Assembly: GCA_934699095.1 (NCBI GenBank)
Contig: CAKUVI010000009.1
Coordinates: 40,179-104,178, forward strand
DNA: 64,000 bases
Reading direction: 5' to 3'
From: an uncultured Bacteroidales bacterium
Lineage (GTDB): Bacteria > Bacteroidota > Bacteroidia > Bacteroidales > WCHB1-69
In this document: positions 1 to 9,200 of the stretch, piece by piece
Numbering within the stretch: position 1 is the stretch's first letter
How the letters are laid out: every line of letters begins with the position of its first letter
Notes under the pieces: generated by a model
Database searches by the model: none
The model's input: the letters and a program-made list of their open reading frames with translations, nothing else
Told to the model about the DNA's origin: nothing
Translations under genes and position numbers: made by a program

Positions 1-1555
1 CCCCGAATACCGTTTCCTCTATGTTTCTCCGGAACGACTGCAAACCGACCGATTCAAGGTCAATTTTTCAAAGATGCCTGTCAAGCTTATAGCTGTTGAT
101 GAATCTCACTGCATATCGCAATGGGGCTACGATTTTAGACCGCCCTATTTGGAAATAGCAAAAATCAGAGGTTATTTCCCCGAAGCACCTGTTTTAGCAC
201 TAACCGCAACCGCAACCCCTGAAGTGGTCATAGACATACAAAAGAGGTTGGAATTTAAGAAAGAGAACGTTTTCAGAAAAAGTTTCAAGCGCGAAAACCT
301 TATCTATTATGTTGTTAATGAAGAGGATAAGAACAGCCGAATGTTGCGAATCATGAAACGCTATCCCGGCACAGGCATCGTCTATGTCCGCAACAGAAAA
401 CGCACTGAACAGGTCGCTGAATACCTGCGCAGCCATGGAATCACCGCCGACCATTACCACGCTGGGATGGACCCTAAAGAGAGAGACATCCGCCAAAAGA
501 AATGGATGGACGGCAAAACACGAGTGATGGTGGCCACCAATGCTTTCGGCATGGGCATCGACAAGCCTGACGTCCGTTTTGTCGTGCACATTGACCTTCC
601 CGACACATTGGAGGCCTACTTCCAGGAAGCTGGACGCGGCGGACGCGATGAAAAGCCGGCAGTGGCAATCCTGCTGTACGACAATCACGACATAGCACAA
701 CTTAAGCGAAACTTCACAATCTCGTTTCCACCATTGGATAAAGTCAGGGAGGTTTATGAAGAACTGTGTCAATTCTATCATATAGCAATAGGCTCCGGAC
801 AGAATTCCGTTTTTCTCTTCTCAATGGAGAAACATGCGATAGCCACAAAGATGAACGCCACCCAATATTACAATGCGCTCAAACTATTGAACAGCATTGG
901 AATGATACTCGTATCTGAGCACCTGCGTGAAACCTCGCAAATCATGTTCAGAACCGATGGTCAGACGCTCATCAACTTTCAAAAAAACAATCCTGCCGAT
1001 GAGCCATTGATCACGCTCATTCTCCGCTCCTATTCAGGAGTTTTCTCCCAATACACTAACATCAACGAACAACTTCTGGCGGAACGATTAGGATGTTCAG
1101 AGGAAGATGTGGTCGAAAACCTGAAAAAACTTCGCGCGGCAAAGATCATATCTTACCAACCTCAAAGCAATATCCCTCTTATTGTATTCCTTAAAGACAG
1201 AATCGACAAAGATTATCTCTATTTCGACAACAAGGCATATGATTTCAGAAAAAAAACGGCAGAGACTCGCATGGAAGCTGTCGAAAAATACGTAAAAACC
1301 GATGACAAATGCCGGAGCAGATTATTGCTGGAATACTTTGGTGAGTTCACCAGCACGCCGTGCGGGGAATGCGATGTTTGCAGAAAAGAACAGACAGGAA
1401 AAGTAAGCTTAGCCGAATATGACATCATTTCCAATGAAATCAAGTCGTTATTCGAGCAAAAGAAAACCCCGAAAGAAATTCTGACATCTCTTTCGGGGAA
1501 ATATGAGGAGTCGCAGATAACAGCGGTCATGCGCCGCGTCATTGACAACTTGTAG
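1..1555 (+). CDS. recQ: ATP-dependent DNA helicase RecQ (5' end outside window)
   Basis: 3'-5' superfamily-2 DNA helicase for recombination and fork repair in the cytoplasm. The reading frame is open from base 2, so the true start and Walker A motif lie upstream of the window; about 517 residues are visible. The frame opens with the YVSPERL motif, then motif II as DESH (DEAH in most relatives) with the RecQ-typical CISQWGYDFRP loop, motif III TATAT, motif V ATNAFGMGIDKPDVR and motif VI QEAGRGGRDE. After the helicase core comes a winged-helix-like stretch. The zinc-binding cysteines (CRSRLLLEYFGE, then CGECDVC) lie close to the C-terminus rather than just behind the helicase core as in E. coli RecQ. 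I believe this layout occurs in other Bacteroidota RecQ-family proteins. It converges on the next gene with a 2-base gap. Confidence 0.95.
   Translation, partial: PEYRFLYVSPERLQTDRFKVNFSKMPVKLIAVDESHCISQWGYDFRPPYLEIAKIRGYFPEAPVLALTATATPEVVIDIQKRLEFKKENVFRKSFKRENLIYYVVNEEDKNSRMLRIMKRYPGTGIVYVRNRKRTEQVAEYLRSHGITADHYHAGMDPKERDIRQKKWMDGKTRVMVATNAFGMGIDKPDVRFVVHIDLPDTLEAYFQEAGRGGRDEKPAVAILLYDNHDIAQLKRNFTISFPPLDKVREVYEELCQFYHIAIGSGQNSVFLFSMEKHAIATKMNATQYYNALKLLNSIGMILVSEHLRETSQIMFRTDGQTLINFQKNNPADEPLITLILRSYSGVFSQYTNINEQLLAERLGCSEEDVVENLKKLRAAKIISYQPQSNIPLIVFLKDRIDKDYLYFDNKAYDFRKKTAETRMEAVEKYVKTDDKCRSRLLLEYFGEFTSTPCGECDVCRKEQTGKVSLAEYDIISNEIKSLFEQKKTPKEILTSLSGKYEESQITAVMRRVIDNL
1467..1498 (-). terminator. 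Intrinsic terminator for the minus-strand T9SS gene, embedded in recQ
   Basis: Perfect 10-bp inverted repeat (CCCCGAAAGA / TCTTTCGGGG) with a 12-base loop. Read on the minus strand it is followed by TTTTCTTTT. It lies about 60 bases past the stop codon of the minus-strand gene but inside the last 30 codons of recQ, so the convergent coding region carries its neighbour's terminator. Confidence 0.6.
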
Positions 1556-1557
1556 TC

Positions 1558-4398
1558 TTATCTTACAATTGTTATCGTACCATTGAAGGTTATGGTCTTA
1601 GCTTTCCCCTTGTAATGGAAAGCGTAATAGTAGGTGCCATCAGGCAGGCCGTTGCCATCGAACACTTTCTGGCCTTTGTTGATCATACCATCTCTTGCAT
1701 ATGTATCGTAATTTTTAGCGTCATACACCTTTTTACCCCAACGGTCAAACACTTGTAAACGGTTGTTTCTGTATCCATCAGGGTCTTCAGGGTTTATATT
1801 TGTATTCAAATTTTCAATCGCGAAAACATCGTTGATATTGTCACCGTTAGGAGTTATGACATTCGGGAAGATCAGATCTTGTTCGATAACAACTGTGTGT
1901 GCAATATCACTTTTACAGCCCGAAGCGCTTTCCACAGTCAGGACAACATCGTAATCGCCCCAAGTTTCAAAGGTATGAACAGGACTTTTTATTGAGTCTT
2001 TGTTGCCATCGCCGAAATCCCAATAGTAACTCCAGGTGTCGGATTGAGGTATGAAAACCTGGTTTTGGAATGTCACAACGCCTTGGCTTTCACTCATCAA
2101 TGAGATATCAGGATCAGCCTCGAAAGCAGCTATGGGTTGTTCATTACAGATGATATAATCCCAAAGGAACATCGAATCCACGCAGCCGTCAGGGGTTGTG
2201 GCAACTAATTTGATTGTATAAACACCGGGATCTGTAATTTGAAATGTCGGGGACTGCTGTGTCGAACTATATGCCATACTCATGGCATTATAGTCGGTTG
2301 TATTCAAAATATACCATTCGTATGTTGAGCCGACAGGTGTAGAGTTGTTTTCAATCTTAATATTCAGAGGCGCACAGCCCGAGAATTTCTCTGTCGGGAC
2401 ATCGAAAACCGGCATCTCCTTGATTCCTACATGAATAGTGTCGTGACCGGTACATACAAGCCCACTTTCGCCTTCTGTTTGGCATCTAACCACATAAGTA
2501 CCTTCGGTAATCACTTCAATGGTTTCAGTTTCATCACCTGTATTCCATAGATAAGTGGTGGTTTCAGGGGTATTGTCTGTATTATAGTGAGGATCCAAAG
2601 TGACAATATCTCCGAAGCAAATATCAAAATCATCACCGAGAGTAGGATCAGGATTTGTAACGACATGCATATTTGTCACTGTGTCGTATATACATCCGAG
2701 GTTATCCATAACATACACCTTGTATGTCAATGAGCCTGAGGTATCTGGTGTAATGATAGCACCCTCACTGCCAGGGCCTACTACCCAAGCACTGTCCATG
2801 ACACAGTCGTATGACCAGTTTTGGGGAAGAAGGGCGGGATCCAATGCTATCTCCCAGCCGCAAATATAGCCGTTATCAACGGAATAACCATCCATAACCT
2901 CAATACTCCATGTGCCGTTCATCGGGCAGCCTATGAGGTTCTCAAAGTTGCCATCCGGATGATAAACATTAATCATGTTTGCAACATCGGTAGAATCTAC
3001 AATTCCGTTATGGACTGATTCGTTTTTGTAAACATAACTTCCCGGAGCATATTCATAGCCTTGGTTTTCAGCATTCGACCAACAGTAGTTCCAGCATTCA
3101 CCCATTTGTGTAGGACTACATCCACTGCCGTAATCGTCATAAGCATTGCCAAAGAAAGCACCTGTAGAGTTGCCAGTCCCTTGCCAACCTTTCTCAGAAT
3201 ATGGAATCAAAGATGAACATGAAGAAGAACCACCATCATATTTCTTCATAATTGACACATATTGTTGATTAGGACAGGTAAGTTTAATCCAGATATCGCC
3301 GATATATGAGTGTTCTAAAGAAATTCTGACATATAGAAGATCGTTTGCTGACTGAATGGTGGCAGCGGGAGAGAAGCTTGTGAATGTGACAGGAGAGATA
3401 TATGAGCATGAAGGCGGGTTACCGCATTGAATGCCATCAGGAAGGAATATCGTGTCGGATACCTTCAAGGTTGTGAGCTGTTCGTGGAAAATGGTATCAA
3501 CCTGCAGTGTTGCCACATAGTTGTAACCCACAGGAACTTCAAACGGGGTTCCTGAGCAGATATCCGGGAGGTCCAACACTTTACGAATCGGATTTGACGA
3601 AGTTCTAACCCTGAACACTTGGGGGATATACGAGAAACAGCCTGTGCTGTCTGTTATACTTACTGATACATCATAGCCTCTGCCTTCCGGAAATTCATAT
3701 ACAAGTTCCGACATGCCGACACCTTCCACGATTTCCCATCCAAGGTCCCACGTAAATTTGGAAGTTGCGTCTGACTGTTGATAACTATAGCCATTATCGG
3801 GATATATGCCCTTTGCCGTGAGATGAAGAACCTCGCCGGGACAGACGTTGATGTAGCTCCAGCCATCGGTGGTATCAATTTCGGGCACTTTATCTGACAA
3901 AACATCATCAAATGCAACTTCAACGCGCTGACAAGGACGCACGCAAGTGGTGGTTATCACAAATCCGCCACCGTTGTTCGACCCGTCTGTTTTGAAACGA
4001 ATGGTAACGCAACCATCAGGATTGGTCACTGTTGCCGCGTATGACAACACTGTGGATGCTATTGAATCGGTAATGCAGTTCGTGAGAGCCACCAAGAGTG
4101 TAGATTCATCAGCTGTTGCACCATTGTAAATAAACAAGGTGTCTGAACAGTCAACGTCGAATGACAAGATGTCAACGTTAACCTGCACAGCGTGATTCGT
4201 TGCATCATCTGAATACACTGTAATCATATCGTCTCTGTTTGGCTGGTAATCGCCATTGAGACCGCCAATGTCATAAATGGTGAAATTGCATCCTGTCACC
4301 GATGACTGGGTGTTCTGACCGAGGTTTATAACATTATTCTGAGCATTCACAAAACAAATACACAGAACTGCCAATATGCTTAATAAAATCTTTTTCAT
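1558..4398 (-). CDS. T9SS type-B sorted surface protein with CUB, P and PKD-like domains
   Basis: Large secreted protein of about 946 residues. A signal peptide (MKKILLSILAVLCICFVNA) precedes Gln. Regions in order: a CUB-like beta-sandwich (about 20-155, with FIYNGATADES); a proprotein-convertase P-domain-like stretch (about 345-535, with SLEHSYIGDIWIKL and GTWSIEV); two PKD-like domains (about 665-750 and 765-850, with YYWDFGDGN); and a C-terminal type-B (gliding-motility CHU_C type) sorting domain starting FPNVITPNGDNINDVF. The last domain directs export through the type 9 secretion system and surface attachment. An in-frame ATG two codons upstream (4404) is possible, but MKK is the better signal-peptide start. 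It follows the small secreted gene by only a few bases, so the two are probably one transcript. No catalytic domain is seen; adhesin or matrix roles are inference. Confidence 0.85.
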   Translation of the reverse strand: MKKILLSILAVLCICFVNAQNNVINLGQNTQSSVTGCNFTIYDIGGLNGDYQPNRDDMITVYSDDATNHAVQVNVDILSFDVDCSDTLFIYNGATADESTLLVALTNCITDSIASTVLSYAATVTNPDGCVTIRFKTDGSNNGGGFVITTTCVRPCQRVEVAFDDVLSDKVPEIDTTDGWSYINVCPGEVLHLTAKGIYPDNGYSYQQSDATSKFTWDLGWEIVEGVGMSELVYEFPEGRGYDVSVSITDSTGCFSYIPQVFRVRTSSNPIRKVLDLPDICSGTPFEVPVGYNYVATLQVDTIFHEQLTTLKVSDTIFLPDGIQCGNPPSCSYISPVTFTSFSPAATIQSANDLLYVRISLEHSYIGDIWIKLTCPNQQYVSIMKKYDGGSSSCSSLIPYSEKGWQGTGNSTGAFFGNAYDDYGSGCSPTQMGECWNYCWSNAENQGYEYAPGSYVYKNESVHNGIVDSTDVANMINVYHPDGNFENLIGCPMNGTWSIEVMDGYSVDNGYICGWEIALDPALLPQNWSYDCVMDSAWVVGPGSEGAIITPDTSGSLTYKVYVMDNLGCIYDTVTNMHVVTNPDPTLGDDFDICFGDIVTLDPHYNTDNTPETTTYLWNTGDETETIEVITEGTYVVRCQTEGESGLVCTGHDTIHVGIKEMPVFDVPTEKFSGCAPLNIKIENNSTPVGSTYEWYILNTTDYNAMSMAYSSTQQSPTFQITDPGVYTIKLVATTPDGCVDSMFLWDYIICNEQPIAAFEADPDISLMSESQGVVTFQNQVFIPQSDTWSYYWDFGDGNKDSIKSPVHTFETWGDYDVVLTVESASGCKSDIAHTVVIEQDLIFPNVITPNGDNINDVFAIENLNTNINPEDPDGYRNNRLQVFDRWGKKVYDAKNYDTYARDGMINKGQKVFDGNGLPDGTYYYAFHYKGKAKTITFNGTITIVR

Positions 4399-4405
4399 AG
4401 TCATT

Positions 4406-4864
4406 TTATTTTAATCCGTATTGCTTAAGTTGTGCATCTATTCTCTTTTCAAGTTCTTCTTTGGGCATAACAACAACATAATAGCCGTTCTTGCGCATCT
4501 TGAAAAGGTTATATTTGGTATTGTCTTGAGGCAGCTTCCAAATATACGGATTGACATAACCTTTGTCGATAATTTCATCTTCTGAATAGGACATGCCTTT
4601 CGGCAGATAATCTTCAAGATAGCCCATTTGATTAAAATCCTCCTCCCATAATTTGTCAACAACCAAGGAATAGGCATAGGAGGTTCGGTCCATCATGATT
4701 AACTGAGCGGGATTTTCCGCACGCATGCTCTCAATCTGCGCATTGCTTAAATGCTCCCTGAGGGCATCCGACACAACAAAATCTTGCACTGACATAGTTC
4801 TCACCTGTGCATTGCAAACAATGAGTGAACACATGAGAACAAAAAATCCAATAAATCTTTTCAT
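4406..4864 (-). CDS. Small secreted protein of unknown function
   Basis: 152 residues beginning with a signal peptide (MKRFIGFFVLMCSLIVCNA) followed by Gln, so the mature protein is periplasmic or exported and about 133 residues long. No lipobox, sorting domain, transmembrane segment or recognised fold is visible. The mature part is charged and ends in a lysine-rich helix (EELEKRIDAQLKQYGLK). It is not recognised as any family. Its stop codon lies a few bases from the start of the T9SS type-B gene, and a TATTTTTG -7 box lies about 55 bases upstream, so it probably leads a two-gene operon with that surface protein. Confidence 0.7.
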   Translation of the reverse strand: MKRFIGFFVLMCSLIVCNAQVRTMSVQDFVVSDALREHLSNAQIESMRAENPAQLIMMDRTSYAYSLVVDKLWEEDFNQMGYLEDYLPKGMSYSEDEIIDKGYVNPYIWKLPQDNTKYNLFKMRKNGYYVVVMPKEELEKRIDAQLKQYGLK

Positions 4865-4918
4865 TTTCTAAAAATTGTGTGTACTCTTATATTGTCGTAA
4901 AGACAAAGTTTTCCGTTA

Positions 4919-4926
4919 CAAAAATA
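4919..4926 (-). promoter_or_regulatory. Bacteroidota -7 promoter element (TATTTTTG)
   Basis: Read on the minus strand this matches TAnnTTTG and lies about 55 bases before the start of the small secreted gene at 4864. No clear -33 TTTG was found at the usual distance. Confidence 0.45.
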
Positions 4927-4942
4927 AATAAATTTTCAATAT

Positions 4943-6163
4943 CTACTGATAAATCAAATAGTTCTCACGAATTTTTTTGAACCTTTCAAGATCTGGCTGC
5001 CAAGACTTCCTAATCTCTTTTTCATCCAACCCGTCAGAGATTTGCTTTCTCAACTGAGAATTTCCGGCGAGTTTGTCGAAAAATCCGTTTTTATTGAAAA
5101 ATTTTGACTTATCAGGATAATATTTATAGGCATTCAACAAAAATTGCAAATCAAAGCATCCGTCCTCGTCGATATGTTTGGCAGCATAGTCATGGAGCAG
5201 AAAACCGCGGCATTTCAGATTCTTATGAGGAGGATTTTCAGAGACTCCGGGTATGGTTTTCGGAGTGAAATAGAAATCGCCTGCAGAGAATTGCGGTGCG
5301 CCATACATCTCAAACGGTTGGTCGGTACCTCTTCCAACGCTCACATCAGTACCCTCGAAAAGGCAGAGCGAAGGATAGAGGAACACTGATTCTGGGGTTT
5401 GCAGGTTAGGAGAGGGCGACACTGGCAGTTCATATCTGGTATTATGGTTGTAATTCTCGATTCTAACCACCTGCAAGCGGCATTTGTCATTATTGGCAAG
5501 CCAACCCTCGCCGTTAATCATCAGGGCATACTCGCCAATGGTCATGCCATACACCACAGGCACGGGATGCATTCCGACGAAGGATGTGAATTCAGGCTGG
5601 AGCACAGGCCCATCGACGTAGAATCCATTAGGATTCGGCCGGTCTAAGACAATGACCTCAACGTCGTTTTCAGCTGCCGCTTCCATCACATAGTGCAAAG
5701 TGGAGATGTATGTATAGAACCGGCAGCCCACATCCTGAAGGTCGAAAAGCACAACATCTATGTCTTTCAGCTGCTCTGAAGTAGGTTTCTTGTTTTTGCC
5801 ATATAGAGAGACCACCGGCAATCCGGTCTGGCTGTCAACACCTGAGGCAATAGCAGCGCCGGCCTCTGCAGTACCGCGGAAGCCGTGTTCCGGGCAGAAA
5901 AGCTTCACAACGTTGACCTTAAGCGACAGAAGTGTGTCAACAAGATGGGTTTTGCCAACCACTGAAGTCTGGTTGCCGCACACCGCCACACTTCGCCCAC
6001 TCAACTCGGGGAGGTACTTCTCGATGCACGCCGCCCCCACCCTGACCTCTTTCAACTGCTTGGAAGAGGCATCGGAAACCAATTGCGATCTTTCACGCTG
6101 GGCGCAACCCACCAGCGCCATTGCAATAAGAACTATTGTCACTACATTTTTTCTCATATCCAT
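4943..6163 (-). CDS. NamZ-like exo-beta-N-acetylmuramidase lipoprotein (DUF1343/GH171)
   Basis: 406 residues, family DUF1343, whose studied members (NamZ) remove MurNAc from the non-reducing ends of peptidoglycan fragments during cell-wall recycling (GH171). The N-terminus is a lipoprotein signal with lipobox LVGC, cleaved before Cys20, so the enzyme is anchored in an envelope membrane. Family signatures are present: SVAVCGNQTSV, the PEHGFRG loop thought to carry catalytic residues, FDLQDVGCRFYTYISTL, LDRPNPNG and GRGTDQPFE. Length is normal for the family. An alternative ATG two codons in would not change the lipobox. A hairpin terminator of the giant gene upstream separates the two, so it probably has its own promoter or depends on read-through. 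Identification is good; the exact substrate is inferred from the family. Confidence 0.85.
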   Translation of the reverse strand: MDMRKNVVTIVLIAMALVGCAQRERSQLVSDASSKQLKEVRVGAACIEKYLPELSGRSVAVCGNQTSVVGKTHLVDTLLSLKVNVVKLFCPEHGFRGTAEAGAAIASGVDSQTGLPVVSLYGKNKKPTSEQLKDIDVVLFDLQDVGCRFYTYISTLHYVMEAAAENDVEVIVLDRPNPNGFYVDGPVLQPEFTSFVGMHPVPVVYGMTIGEYALMINGEGWLANNDKCRLQVVRIENYNHNTRYELPVSPSPNLQTPESVFLYPSLCLFEGTDVSVGRGTDQPFEMYGAPQFSAGDFYFTPKTIPGVSENPPHKNLKCRGFLLHDYAAKHIDEDGCFDLQFLLNAYKYYPDKSKFFNKNGFFDKLAGNSQLRKQISDGLDEKEIRKSWQPDLERFKKIRENYLIYQ

Positions 6164-6177
6164 GAAGAATTGTATAA

Positions 6178-6210
6178 AAAGAAAGCTGCCCTGAAAGAGC
6201 AGCTTCTTTC
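6178..6210 (-). terminator. Intrinsic terminator after the giant surface-protein gene
   Basis: On the minus strand, GAAGCTGC and GCAGCTTTC arms around a loop of about 9 bases are followed by TTTTT. It lies directly after the stop codon of the giant gene and before the NamZ-like gene. Confidence 0.6.
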
Positions 6211-6222
6211 GTTAAGAAGAGA

Positions 6223-9200
6223 CTATTTTTCAACAATCATCTTCTTGGTTAATGTTATATCTTTATAATGCAACGTATAGTAGTAGATACCCGCAGCCCA
6301 TGATGACACATTGAACTCGATAGAATTGATGTCTGTGTCAGCATCTTGAGTGGTTGTGAAGATAACCTGTCCGAGAGGATTTACAATCTCGAATGTCACC
6401 TTGTCTGGTTCTGGAACAATATATTCAACCTTGGTTGTAGCCACTGCAGGGTTAGGCTGGTTTTGTCCGAGATATACATTGCCCTCTTCAACATATTCAG
6501 GCAATGAAACGGTTGTGCAGGCAAGCACGCGCTTCATGTCGTTGTAGTGATTCTTATCGTCTTCAATCACTACAGTCGCCTTGACTTCCCAGTTCTTTGT
6601 GACATTTGTCACAGTGAAACTGTTCTGGGTTTCGTAAATGAAGCTTTCGCCTGGCTCAAGATGATGAACGATATGTTCTGTAACCTCGGAGATGGCATTA
6701 CCTGTACCCACGCGCATCACAACGTCAAACTCTTCAACAGCTGAATAACCGTTATTATAGAATTCAACCTGCGGCTTGATCTGTGAGTTCACGTCAAGAC
6801 AATCATCAGTCTCCTCCTTGCTCTGAGGATAAACGATACGGTTAACGGCCATATCAGGAAGACCGGCTTCAACGTTGATATCATCGATACTTGGGTCAAT
6901 CTTGTTCTTCTGACCTGTGACTCTGAATCTCAGACAAGCAACCTCGTCAATGTCAGTGAGAACGATGACGTGCTGGGTCCATGGATCGTTAACTGAAGTC
7001 TGACCACCATCTTCCTTGGTAAGGGTCTCAACAGTCTGATAGTACTCGCCGGAACCAGTTTGTACATCCATTGTGAATTCAGTACCATTAGGACCGAGGA
7101 AATACTTGTGGAAGTAGATTTCAACAGGATAACCGTTCACATGGTGCATATTAATACAACGACTGGTAAGAGTCGTGAACTTGTTCTGGTTGCCGGAGCC
7201 ATTAGAACCCGGAACCATTGCATAAACACCGAACATCTGTGTTGAAGGAATCAAAGCCTGAGTGTTGTCGTGTGAAGGACCGCCACCGCTCGCATTGTTA
7301 GGACTTGCACTATTTTGGAGTTTCCATGTATAGTTGGTGTTGGAGCCGTCAACTTTCCACAAGTTGGATGGAAGTACAATATCGTCTTCACCAGCGTAGT
7401 ATGTATCGAACGATTCTTTGAAAGGCAATTGTTCAACAATGAGGTTTGGAACTCTGCCCATACCGTTTCTTGTGTTGTTCGTAAGATACTGGTCTCCATC
7501 ATATACCAACTGTATTGCGACATTGTAAGTGCCCTGTGCAGAGAAGTTGACATTAGGCACTGAAACGATCATCTCTTCGTTCGGGGCCAAAGTGCCGTCG
7601 GTAATAGTGGCTGTGTAGTTGCCATTCGTTGCGCCCGTTACAGCAGCATTCACAGTGAGAGGATTCTCTGCTGTTATGGTCTGAGTCTCTGTACCGTAGT
7701 TTCTAACCATCACTCTGATCTTTGCAGAGTTGTCGGCGCAGATGTCTCCTTCAGGGTGAACAACCTTTGATACACCCAAGTCAACCTGCATCGGAGCACT
7801 CAGAAGAATAGCATAGTCTTCAGTCTCACCGTCGCCGCTCCAAACGTCACATGGATCGCTGACAGTCTTAGTAGCACAGATAACGCGCATCTTAGTGTAG
7901 CCCAACTGTGCGTTTGTCGGAATGTTCACAACTTGCACGGTCACAGCATTGCTGTCGCCAGTAGGTATCGATGTCTCCATCATAACTCTTTCCGAAGTCT
8001 CATACTCACCATTTCTGTTGTAGTCAATATATGCATATTTGTTAACAGTCTTAGCTGTTGCGTTAGTAAATGCATGTGTAACAGAAAGAGTGTATTCCTG
8101 ACCGAGAATGAGCTCTGTAGGAGCTACTGTAGTTGTGTAGTCTGAATACATGCCGTTACCAGGGGCAGCGTCATGGTTGAGATAAGGATCACCAACACCG
8201 TTGTTGAGAGCCGCAAACGAAACGTTGGTAATGTGTGCACCTGTTGCGCTTGACAACGGACGTGACAAACAAGGATCTTCAGAACTCAACGTCATCTTGA
8301 CAGTATCGTTGTTGTGATATGTGTCAGATGTGAGACCAGTGTAAGCCATGAACGGGATCGGGAGATATACGCTTGTGAGGTCGCAGGTGGTATTGAAGGT
8401 CATTGTTGCTTCAGCACCAGCGGCCAATGAACTTGTATAGTTCTGTGTCACAGGTGTATTGTCATTGAATTGATATGATACCGGAATGTTGGATGCGGAT
8501 TGTGTACCGAAGTTCTTGATCTTCACTTGCACCTGCTCGTTAGCAGTGAATGAGTTGCTTTGAGCCACCGGAGCAATAATCTCAACAACTCCGACGTCAT
8601 GTTGAGGAACCGTGGTGTTGATTGTGATGGTAGCCTTAGGTGATTCGCAAGTGTAGTTCATCTTGAACTTGGTGTTCCAACGGTCTGCAGAAAGCGAGAA
8701 GCTTGTAGATGTGGTTGCAGGATTGTTGTTGGCCTTTGTGAGGACCTTCTTGTTTGTACCTGTAGATGAATTCTTGAATTGAGGAACAGGATCGATACCA
8801 TATTCAGAAACGCAGCTTTGACCACCGCAGTCGTGTTCAACGAAAAGATACAAGCCTTGGCCAGTATATTGGAAGCCGCCTGTTATTGCGAATCCAACCC
8901 AACCTGTACTATTCCATACCATGTCGCCTTCATAAACCAAAGTGGCGTTGGCAATTTCGTTAGGCCATACCAACGGTGTGTTTGATGAAGCGATGGCAGC
9001 CTTGTCAATGTCATTCTTCATCCAGAACTTCATCGGGATGCCGACGCCATTGTTCTCAGCCTTGCCAACATAGAAGAACACACTGTCTATACGTCCTTCA
9101 ACACCGCCCATGTCTTCTCTGTTATAGAGAATCTTTGCGTACGAGTGACCCTTTGTGAGATCCAACGGAGCTGTCTTATTAGAGCCGCCTGTGCCAACTA

